64,000 nt of DNA, taken from positions 2,108,001 to 2,172,000 of the forward strand of contig NZ_JAUSWJ010000001.1 of assembly GCF_030815145.1 (NCBI RefSeq). Direction: 5' to 3'. The position numbers and the translations under genes are program-made. The DNA is from Kaistia geumhonensis (lineage in GTDB: Bacteria > Pseudomonadota > Alphaproteobacteria > Rhizobiales > Kaistiaceae). Below, one piece after another: positions 57,430 to 64,000 of this stretch. The stretch's first letter is position 1. Every line of letters starts with the position of its first letter. The notes beneath the pieces are model-generated. The model was not told where the DNA came from, ran no database searches, and worked only from the letters and a program-made list of their open reading frames with translations.

Positions 57430-59064
57430 TCAGGCGACTCGCGGCCGCATTTCCTCGACGGGCGCGATGTTAGCGCGCGACAGCGGCGCCGCGCCACGGA
57501 TAAGGTCGGCCGCCTTCTCGCCGATCATGATCGTCGGCGCGTTGGTGTTGGACGAGTTCACGCGCGGCATGATCGACGAATCCGCGACGCGCAGGCCATC
57601 GATGCCGCGCAGCCGCAATTCGGGATCGACCACCGCCATGTCGTCGACGCCCATCTTGCAGGTTCCCGCCGGATGGTGGTCGGTCTTGGCGTGGCGGCAG
57701 CCATAGAGGAAGAGATCCTCGTCGGTCACGACGCCGTCGCCCGGCAGCCGCTCGGCCATGACATAGGGCTTCAGCGCCTTCTGGCGGACGATCTCGCGGG
57801 CAAGCTTCAGCCCTTCGAGCGACATCGCCCGGTCATAGGGGTCTTCCCAGTAGTTGGGATCGATCAGCGGCGCCGCCTTCGGGTCGGACGAGGCGAGGCG
57901 CACGGTGCCGCGCGAGCGTGGGCGCAGGAAGGCCGAGTTCAGCGTGACGCCGGCATTGGAGAGCTTGGCGACGCCGGCCTCGATACCCGAGCCGAGGCCG
58001 AGATGGAACTGGATGTCGGGCGAACGCGCCTCGGGATCGGCGTACCAGAAGCCGCCGGTCTCGAAGAGCGACGAGGCGACCGGCCCCTTCCGCAGCAGCA
58101 GATATTCGATGCCGGCCAATGCCGAGCGATGCCACTTCGCGTAGGAATCATAGGTGTGGTCGCCGGTGCATTCGGCGATCACGAACAGGTCGAGATGGTC
58201 CTGCAGATTGCCGCCGACGCCGGGCAGGTCGTGCACCACGTCGACGCCGACGCTTTCGAGATGATCGGCCGGTCCGATGCCCGACAGCATGAGAAGCCGC
58301 GGCGAGCCGATGGCGCCGCTGGAGACGATCACCTCGCGCTCGGCGCGCAGCAGCGTCTTGCCGCCGTTCTCGGCGATCTCGACACCGACCGCCCTGCCCT
58401 TCTCGACGACGATGCGCAGCACCTCGACGCCGGTGCGGACGGTGAGATTGGCGCGGCCGGCCGCCTGGCCGAGATAGCCGGTCGCTGCCGAGGAGCGGCG
58501 CGCGTTCTTCTGCGTCAACTGGTAGAAGCCGATGCCGGCCTGCCGAGCGCCGTTGAAATCATGGTTGTAGGGAATGCCGAGCTCCTGAGCCGCCCGCATG
58601 AAGGCGTCGCAGATCGGCAGCGGCGCCACCGGCATCGAGACGCCGATCGGACCGCCATAGGCGTGGAAGTCGTCCGAGAAGCGCTGGTTGTCCTCGGCCC
58701 GGCGGAAATAGGGCAGCACATCCTCATAGGCCCAGCCCCGGCAGCCCGCCTGCGCCCATTCATCGTAGTCGAGGCGGTTGCCGCGCGTGTAGAGCTGGGC
58801 ATTGATCGTCGAGCCGCCGCCGATCACCTTGGCCTGCGTATAGCGCAGCACGCGGTCCTGCATGTGACGCTGCGGCACGGTCGACCAGCCCCAGGAGCCG
58901 ATGCCCTTGGTCATCTTCGCGAAGCCGGCCGGCCAGTGATAGAGCGGGTGGCGGTCGTTGCCGCCCGCCTCGAGCAGCGTGACGCGCACCGACGCGTCCT
59001 CGGAGAGGCGCGCCGCGATGGCGCAGCCGGCCGGACCGCCGCCGACGATGATGTAATCGGCCAT
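57430..59064 (-). CDS. GMC-family FAD-dependent oxidoreductase (choline-dehydrogenase-like)
   Basis: A 544-residue flavoenzyme. FAD-binding start DYIIVGGGPAGCAIAARLSE, GMC signature 1 around YTQAKVIGGGSTINAQLYTR, signature 2 at SSGAIGSPRLLMLSGIGPA, and the catalytic pair in DHHPAGTCKMG (His) and NTNAPTIMIGEKAADLI (Asn). Substrates of the family are primary alcohols, polyols and sugars. A single gene separates it from another GMC oxidase and a sugar-type ABC transporter. Confidence 0.9.
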   Translation of the reverse strand: MADYIIVGGGPAGCAIAARLSEDASVRVTLLEAGGNDRHPLYHWPAGFAKMTKGIGSWGWSTVPQRHMQDRVLRYTQAKVIGGGSTINAQLYTRGNRLDYDEWAQAGCRGWAYEDVLPYFRRAEDNQRFSDDFHAYGGPIGVSMPVAPLPICDAFMRAAQELGIPYNHDFNGARQAGIGFYQLTQKNARRSSAATGYLGQAAGRANLTVRTGVEVLRIVVEKGRAVGVEIAENGGKTLLRAEREVIVSSGAIGSPRLLMLSGIGPADHLESVGVDVVHDLPGVGGNLQDHLDLFVIAECTGDHTYDSYAKWHRSALAGIEYLLLRKGPVASSLFETGGFWYADPEARSPDIQFHLGLGSGIEAGVAKLSNAGVTLNSAFLRPRSRGTVRLASSDPKAAPLIDPNYWEDPYDRAMSLEGLKLAREIVRQKALKPYVMAERLPGDGVVTDEDLFLYGCRHAKTDHHPAGTCKMGVDDMAVVDPELRLRGIDGLRVADSSIMPRVNSSNTNAPTIMIGEKAADLIRGAAPLSRANIAPVEEMRPRVA

Positions 59065-59141
59065 CTCTTTCCTCCGTCGTCACGCCGCGGCGAGGCCTGG
59101 AACGTTCCAAGAGCCGTGCCTGCGGCGGCATTGCGTATTGG

Positions 59142-59933
59142 CTAGAGCCGCGGGATCGCGAGGCCGCCGTCGAGATCGATGACGGCGCCGGTTGCGAAGC
59201 CGAACGCGCCCGATGCCAGCGCCACCGCGGCGCGGCCGATATCGGCGCCCTCGCCCCAGCGGCCGGCCGGCACGAGACCGCCGGCGATCAGCCGGTCGTA
59301 TTTCTCGCTGACCTTCGCCGTCATGTCGGTGCGGATGATGCCGGGGCGCAGCTCGTAGACGCCGATATCCGTGCCGGCGAGGCGAAGCGCGAGGTTCTGC
59401 ACGAACATCGCGAGCCCGGCCTTGGAGATGCAGTAATCGGCGCGCTCCGGCGAGGCGAGCGCGGCCGAGACCGAGGAGACGGTGAGCACGGCGCGCGGAT
59501 GGGCCGGCGTCCGGGCGAGCATGTGCTTCACCACGGCCTGCGTCAGGAACATCGTGCCGCGCAGGTTGACGTCGATCACGGTGTCGAAATTCGCCGGCAC
59601 CAGATCGAGCAGGTCGCCGCGCACCACGGCGCCGATGCCGGCATTGTTGACCAGCACGTCGATCGGACCGAGCTCGGCCTCGATGGCGTCCAGAGCGGCC
59701 CCGTGGCCGGCGAGGTCGGCGATGTCGAAGGCGGAGAAGGCGACGCGGCCACCGGCCGCCGCGACGCGGGCGAGCGCCGCCTCCGCCTCGTCGTCGCGCC
59801 GCGTGCCGGTCATGGCGACGTCATGGCCAGCCGCCGCGAAGGCTTCGGCGATGGCGAGGCCGATGCCGCGCCGGGCGCCGGTGACGAGGGCGACGGGCCG
59901 GGCGACGGGCCGTGTGGAGACATTGGAGGTCAT
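59142..59933 (-). CDS. Short-chain dehydrogenase/reductase (3-ketoacyl-ACP-reductase-like)
   Basis: A 263-residue SDR: VALVTGARRGIGLAIAEAFA, DVLVNNAGIGAVVRGDLLDL, the catalytic serine in VLTVSSVSAALASPERA, and YCISKAGLAMFVQNLALRLA, then GVYELRPGIIRTDMTAKVSE. Its ATG overlaps the stop of the GMC gene at 59930 (ATGA). The position between two GMC oxidases suggests the oxidation of a sugar or polyol. Confidence 0.88.
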   Translation of the reverse strand: MTSNVSTRPVARPVALVTGARRGIGLAIAEAFAAAGHDVAMTGTRRDDEAEAALARVAAAGGRVAFSAFDIADLAGHGAALDAIEAELGPIDVLVNNAGIGAVVRGDLLDLVPANFDTVIDVNLRGTMFLTQAVVKHMLARTPAHPRAVLTVSSVSAALASPERADYCISKAGLAMFVQNLALRLAGTDIGVYELRPGIIRTDMTAKVSEKYDRLIAGGLVPAGRWGEGADIGRAAVALASGAFGFATGAVIDLDGGLAIPRL

Positions 59934-61435
59934 GCCGCGAATCCCGTGGCGATCATGTGGTCGGCGGTGCGCAGCGCCTGCGCGGCGATGGTGAGCGCCG
60001 GATTGACGGCGGCCGAGGTCGGCAGGAACGAGGCGTCGACGACGAAGAGGTTCGGGTGGTCATGCGCGCGGCAGAAGGTGTCGAGCGCCGAGGTCGCCGG
60101 ATCGGTGCCGAAACGGATGGTGCCGCACTGGTGCGAGGGGGTGCGTCCGTCGAAGTGATGCGTCAGCACCAGCGGGAAGCCGGCGGCATGGAAGCGCTCC
60201 TTCATGACGCGCACGAGCTTCCAGTGCGCCTCCATGTTGGATCGCTTCCACTGCATGATGACGCGATCGCCATCGACGCGGATTCGGCTGTCGCGATCGG
60301 GCAGATCCTCGTTCATGGCGAGGAAATCGACGCTGTGACGCGACAGGAGATTGAGCGCCCATTCCGGAGCGAAACGGACATTCGCCTTGAGGATCGCCCC
60401 GGAGACGCGTCCGAGCAGCTGCATGTTGCCGAGCGGCTTTCCGCCCTTGCCGTCCGAGAGATAGAAGTCGTTGAAACCGAACGTCTTCTGGTGGATGGCG
60501 TCATTGGTGAAGCGCGGATCGACGGCAATCATCGCCGTCATGTTGTGGCTCATGAAATAGCGCCCGACCACGTCGGAACCGTTGGCGAGCCCGTTCGGAA
60601 AGGCGTCGCTCTTGGAGGCGAGCAGCATGGCCGCCGACTTCACGGCGCCCGTCGAGAGGACGACAATCTTCGGTGACAGCGTCTTCGTCTCACCGTCTTG
60701 CACATAGACGACCGACGTGATGCGCCCGTCCGGCCCGGCAACGAGCCGCGTGACCTCGGCGCCGGTTTCGATCGTGATATTGGGATCGGCGAGAGCGGTC
60801 GCGAGACCGCAGGTCTCGGCGTCCATCTTGCCGGTGCGGGCGTCCGGAAACGCATCCCACGGCGTCTTGGCCTTCTTCAGCCATTGATCGATGTCGACGC
60901 CGAGCGGCAGCGAGGCGGGATGCAGGCCGACGGCGGCGAGCCGCGCCCGCACCTCGGCGAGCGCCCGCTCGTCCTTGATGGCAGCGAAGGGATAGGGCGT
61001 TGAGTGATAAGGCTCGGTGTCGTCGTCGCCAAGCTCGCCGCGGACCCGGTAGAGCTGCTCGGCGCGGCTGTAATAGGGCTCCATCTCCGCATAGCGGATC
61101 GGCCAGGCCGGCGAGACGCCGCCGTCATGCTCCATGGCCTCGAAATCCTCGGCGCGATAGCGGATCAGCACCGCGCCGTAGAACTTCGAATTGCCGCCGA
61201 CATAGTAGTAGTTGCCGGGATTGAAGGGCGCATCGCCCGCCTCGGCGTCGTACCACTGCTCCTTGGGCCGAAAATGGCCACGCTGGAAAATCGCGCGCGG
61301 ATCGCGGTTTTCGGGCCGATCGGCGAGCTGGCGCCCCTTCTCCAGGATGAGCACGCGCGCGCCCGAGCCGGCAAGCCCGGCCGCGAGGGTCGCCCCGCCC
61401 ATGCCAGAGCCGATGATCACGATGTCTGGGGTCAT
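59930..61435 (-). CDS. GMC-family oxidoreductase, second copy (sugar-dehydrogenase-like)
   Basis: A 501-residue flavoenzyme only distantly related to the GMC protein at 57430. FAD-binding MTPDIVIIGSGMGGATLAAG, the FAD-covering NPGNYYYVGGNSKFYGAVLI, the second FAD contact LSTGAVKSAAMLL, and the active-site pair in TPSHQCGTIRFG (His) and AAVNPALTIAAQALR (Asn). I use the ATG at 61435; a GTG at 61444 overlaps the ATPase stop (GTGA) and is an equally good coupled start. It is encoded directly after the ABC transporter genes. Confidence 0.88.
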   Translation of the reverse strand: MTPDIVIIGSGMGGATLAAGLAGSGARVLILEKGRQLADRPENRDPRAIFQRGHFRPKEQWYDAEAGDAPFNPGNYYYVGGNSKFYGAVLIRYRAEDFEAMEHDGGVSPAWPIRYAEMEPYYSRAEQLYRVRGELGDDDTEPYHSTPYPFAAIKDERALAEVRARLAAVGLHPASLPLGVDIDQWLKKAKTPWDAFPDARTGKMDAETCGLATALADPNITIETGAEVTRLVAGPDGRITSVVYVQDGETKTLSPKIVVLSTGAVKSAAMLLASKSDAFPNGLANGSDVVGRYFMSHNMTAMIAVDPRFTNDAIHQKTFGFNDFYLSDGKGGKPLGNMQLLGRVSGAILKANVRFAPEWALNLLSRHSVDFLAMNEDLPDRDSRIRVDGDRVIMQWKRSNMEAHWKLVRVMKERFHAAGFPLVLTHHFDGRTPSHQCGTIRFGTDPATSALDTFCRAHDHPNLFVVDASFLPTSAAVNPALTIAAQALRTADHMIATGFAA

Positions 61436-61440
61436 GAACG

Positions 61441-62556
61441 TCACGCCACGCGCTGCTCGGTGCGGGGATCGAAGAAGACCGCCTTGTCCATGTTGAAGGT
61501 GAAGGGCGCGCGCTGGCCGCCGCGCACCGCCGCGTCGGAGCGCATGCGCGCGATGACATGCTTGCCGCCGAGCTGCGTCACGACGAAGGTGTCCGAACCG
61601 GCCGGCTCGACCACTTCCACATGGCAGTCGGCATCGACCAGGGTACGGGCGTTGCGGTCGGCGCCGTCGTGATCGGTGATCGCCTCGGGCCGGATGCCGA
61701 GCAGCACCTCCTGCCCGATGACGCGGCCGAGACGCTCCGAAGCGGGGCCGGGATCGAGGATGAGGTCCTTCTCGTTCGAGCGGGCGAGCGCCACCACCGT
61801 GCGGCCCTCCTCGCTGCGCACCGAGGCCGGGACGAGATTCATCGACGGCGAACCCATGAAGTCGGCGACGAAGAGGTTGACCGGGTTGTTGTAGATCTCG
61901 GCCGGGGTGCCGAACTGCTGCAACACACCGTCGCGCAGCACGGCGATCTGGGTCGCCAGCGTCATGGCCTCGATCTGGTCATGCGTCACATAGACGATGG
62001 TCGTGCCCATGCGCTGGTGCAGCCGCTTGATCTCGGTGCGCATGTCGACGCGGAGCTTCGCGTCGAGATTGGAAAGAGGCTCGTCGAACAGGAAGACCTG
62101 CGGGTTGCGCACCAGCGCGCGGCCCATGGCGACGCGCTGCCGCTGGCCGCCCGAGAGCTGCGAGGGCTTGCGCTTCAGGAGATGGGCTATCTGCAGCATC
62201 TCGGCGACGCGGGCGACCGCCGCCTCGCGTTCGGCCTTGGCGACGCCGCGCATCTCGAGACCGAAGGCGATGTTCTCGCCGACCGTCATGTTCGGATAGA
62301 GCGCGTAGGACTGGAACACCATCGCGATGTCGCGCTGCGAGGGGTGTAGCTCGTTGACGCGCCGGCCATTGATGCGGACCTCGCCATCCGAGATGGAATC
62401 GAGCCCGGCGATCATCGACAGGAGCGTGGACTTGCCGCAGCCGGAGGGGCCGACCAGCACGAGGAACCCGCCCTCCTCCACGGAGAGCGTGATGCCCTTC
62501 AGCACGTCGACATTGCCGAAGCGCTTGACCAGCCGGTCGATTTCGAGAAACGCCAT
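61441..62556 (-). CDS. ABC transporter ATPase, sugar type (UgpC/MsmK/MalK family)
   Basis: A 371-residue ATPase: Walker A GPSGCGKSTLLS, signature LSGGQRQRVAMGRAL, Walker B VFLFDEPLSNLDAKLR, the switch histidine YVTHDQIEAMTLA, and an MalK-type regulatory C-terminus (LLGIRPEAITDHD). It probably energises the two permeases encoded upstream at 62561 and 63490. Confidence 0.93.
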   Translation of the reverse strand: MAFLEIDRLVKRFGNVDVLKGITLSVEEGGFLVLVGPSGCGKSTLLSMIAGLDSISDGEVRINGRRVNELHPSQRDIAMVFQSYALYPNMTVGENIAFGLEMRGVAKAEREAAVARVAEMLQIAHLLKRKPSQLSGGQRQRVAMGRALVRNPQVFLFDEPLSNLDAKLRVDMRTEIKRLHQRMGTTIVYVTHDQIEAMTLATQIAVLRDGVLQQFGTPAEIYNNPVNLFVADFMGSPSMNLVPASVRSEEGRTVVALARSNEKDLILDPGPASERLGRVIGQEVLLGIRPEAITDHDGADRNARTLVDADCHVEVVEPAGSDTFVVTQLGGKHVIARMRSDAAVRGGQRAPFTFNMDKAVFFDPRTEQRVA

Positions 62557-62560
62557 GGTG

Positions 62561-63493
62561 CTATCCCTTGACGGCGCCGGCCATCAGCCCGCGGACGAAG
62601 TAGCGGCCGGCCAGGATGTAGACGAGGAGGGTCGGCAGCGCGGCGATCATCGCGGCGGCCATGTTCACATTGTATTCGACGACGCCGGTCGAGGTGTTGA
62701 CGACGTTGTTGAGCGCCACCGTCATCGGCATCACGTCGCCCGAGCCGGCATAGGCCGAGGCGAAGAGGAAGTCGTTCCAGATATTGGTGAACTGGTAGAT
62801 CACCGTCACGACGATGATCGGCAGCGAGTTCGGCAGCAGGATGCGCCGGAAGATCTGGAAGAAGCCGGCGCCGTCGACCATCGCCGCCTTGACGAGCTCG
62901 GTCGGGAACGCCTCGTAATAGTTGCGGAAGAACAGCGTCGTGAAGCCGAGGCCATAGACGACGTGGACGAAGACGAGGTTCACCGTCGGATTGCCGAAGC
63001 CGAAATTCATGCCCGTCATGTTGATGAGCGTCTTGCCGAACTGGCCGAATGTGCCGAGCACGGTCGCCATCGGCAGCAGCACGGCCTGGAACGGGATGAA
63101 GCAGGCGAAGAGCATCAGCCCGAAGACGAGGCGGTGGCCGGGGAAGCGCCACTTGGTCAGCACATAGCCGTTGAGAGCGCCGAGCAGCGTCGAGATCGCG
63201 ACGGCCGGCACGACCATCTTGATCGAGTTCCAGAAATAGCCGTGGATGCCCTCGCAGGTGAGGCCGACACAGGCCTCGCCCCAGGCCCTGATCCAGGGAT
63301 CGAGCGTCGGCTCCTTCGGCAGAGCCAGGATGTTGCCGTGCTGGATTTCCGGCATCGGCTTCAGCGAGGTCAGCAGCATCACGAAGAACGGGATGAGATA
63401 GACCAGCGCGAAGAGGCCGAGCAGCCCGTAGATGACGATGCGCGAGACGATCGGCGAGCCGGGCGCCCGCGGGGCGACGGTGGCGGTGCTCAT
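62561..63493 (-). CDS. ABC transporter permease, sugar type (MalG/UgpE family)
   Basis: A 310-residue permease with six helices. It has the MalG-type coupling loop ELVKAAMVDGAGFFQIFRRI and a conserved NGYVLTKWRFPG segment. The periplasmic part contains two cysteines (EACVGLTCEGI). The start ATG overlaps the stop of the partner permease at 63490 (ATGA). Confidence 0.93.
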   Translation of the reverse strand: MSTATVAPRAPGSPIVSRIVIYGLLGLFALVYLIPFFVMLLTSLKPMPEIQHGNILALPKEPTLDPWIRAWGEACVGLTCEGIHGYFWNSIKMVVPAVAISTLLGALNGYVLTKWRFPGHRLVFGLMLFACFIPFQAVLLPMATVLGTFGQFGKTLINMTGMNFGFGNPTVNLVFVHVVYGLGFTTLFFRNYYEAFPTELVKAAMVDGAGFFQIFRRILLPNSLPIIVVTVIYQFTNIWNDFLFASAYAGSGDVMPMTVALNNVVNTSTGVVEYNVNMAAAMIAALPTLLVYILAGRYFVRGLMAGAVKG

Positions 63494-64000
63494 CGCGCCT
63501 TCTCCCTGAGCTCGGAATAGAGATAGGGCACGATGATCGCCGAGATCGTCGCCAGCATGATCACGGCGCTCGCCGAGCCGACCGCCATCTCGTTCCGCTT
63601 GAAGGTGTATTCGTACATGAAGTTGGACGGCAGCCAGGCCGAACCGCCCGGCCCGCCGGAGGTCAGCGCCACGACGAGGTCGTAGGACTTGATCGCCATA
63701 TGGGCGAGCACGATCAGCGCCGACAGGAAGACCGGCCGCAGCAGCGGAATGATGATGCGGCGATAGAGCTGGAGCGGCGAGGCGCCGTCGATCTGCGAGG
63801 CCTTGATGATCTCGCCGTCGATGCCGCGGAGCCCGGCGAGGAACATCGCCATCACGAAGCCCGAGGCCTGCCAGACGCCGGCGATCACCACCGTGTAGAT
63901 CACGTAGTCCTTGTTCTTGATCCAGTCGAAATGGAACGAGGTCCAGCCCCACTGGTGCATGGTCTGCTCGAGGCCGAGGCCGGGATCGAGGAACCACTTC
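63490..64000 (-). CDS. ABC transporter permease, sugar type (MalF/UgpA family), 5' end outside the window
   Basis: The C-terminal ~170 residues of a permease; the frame stays open to the right edge (KWFLDPGLGLEQTMHQWGWT...). The coupling loop is IIKASQIDGASPLQLYRRII, typical of the MalF/UgpA partner. Its stop overlaps the next permease start by four bases. The substrate-binding protein gene should lie just outside the window. Confidence 0.92.
   Translation of the reverse strand, partial: KWFLDPGLGLEQTMHQWGWTSFHFDWIKNKDYVIYTVVIAGVWQASGFVMAMFLAGLRGIDGEIIKASQIDGASPLQLYRRIIIPLLRPVFLSALIVLAHMAIKSYDLVVALTSGGPGGSAWLPSNFMYEYTFKRNEMAVGSASAVIMLATISAIIVPYLYSELREKAR

Noticed and set aside
57097-59145. 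682-codon plus-strand open frame opposite the Dabb and GMC genes
   Set aside because: Same reason: antisense to two clear genes, low-complexity acidic/arginine-rich translation.
1-64000. tRNA, rRNA, CRISPR array, transposase or phage genes
   Set aside because: Looked for by eye on both strands; no cloverleaf-like cluster, repeat-spacer pattern, transposase motif or integrase was seen. A program such as tRNAscan-SE would be decisive for tRNAs.

Overview
The window is about 64 kb of GC-rich bacterial chromosome. The markers point to an alphaproteobacterium of the Hyphomicrobiales (Rhizobiales). These are a C4-pathway 5-aminolevulinate synthase (hemA), a SAM-II riboswitch in front of metZ, the cell-cycle regulator GcrA with clustered GANTC sites, the PhyR-NepR-EcfG general stress response, and RutR with PreT/PreA pyrimidine catabolism. 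The genus cannot be fixed from the sequence alone. I see no rRNA, tRNA, insertion sequence, CRISPR array or prophage. Most of it reads as core chromosome with transporter-catabolic islands.

Layout. 1-10 kb: an FMN riboswitch driving a gene that leaves the left edge, an ATP-dependent DNA ligase of the cisplatin-response type, a GNAT acetyltransferase, a TauE-like exporter with its TIGR02186 partner, a large PodJ-like Sel1-repeat polarity protein, a MerR regulator and a proline iminopeptidase. 10-22 kb: an amidohydrolase with a divergent sodium:solute-symporter-like protein, then a PLP-dependent decarboxylase flanked by two homologous copies of a tiny gene, then a six-gene operon with a PotABCD-type transporter, a class V aminotransferase and an M24 creatinase/prolidase-like hydrolase. 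22-35 kb: NDH-2, an LssY_C protein, YoaK, glycerate kinase, SDR, an MhpD-like hydratase, dCTP deaminase, metZ under SAM-II control, hemA under a likely FnrL promoter, a class I aminotransferase and mscL. 35-46 kb: apaG, the argD-argF-hslO operon with a leader terminator, gcrA, rutR, an SDR/AraC pair, and preT-preA with a RutR-like operator. 46-52 kb: a GntR/FCD regulator divergent from a second PotABCD-type transporter, followed by a hydantoin-racemase homologue lacking both catalytic cysteines. 52-56 kb: a stress island with a DUF883 protein, phyR, nepR, ecfG, a class A beta-lactamase and a DUF1328 protein. 56-64 kb: ribB with a degraded second domain, then a Dabb protein, two GMC oxidoreductases, an SDR and a sugar-type ABC transporter running off the right edge.

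How the parts work together. Several regulatory circuits can be read directly. GGAAC-N16-CGTT promoters of EcfG type stand in front of phyR, an acidic 79-residue protein and the DUF883 operon, and one-mismatch versions stand in front of nepR-ecfG and the DUF1328 gene. RutR is encoded about 5 kb from a near-perfect RutR box at preT. The gcrA promoter carries GANTC sites spaced through it. Two riboswitches (FMN, SAM-II) and a probable argD leader terminator add RNA-level control. The points most worth follow-up are the cysteine-less racemase in a transporter operon, the duplicated tiny gene around the decarboxylase, the PotABCD/aminotransferase/M24 operon, and the GANTC cluster at gcrA.
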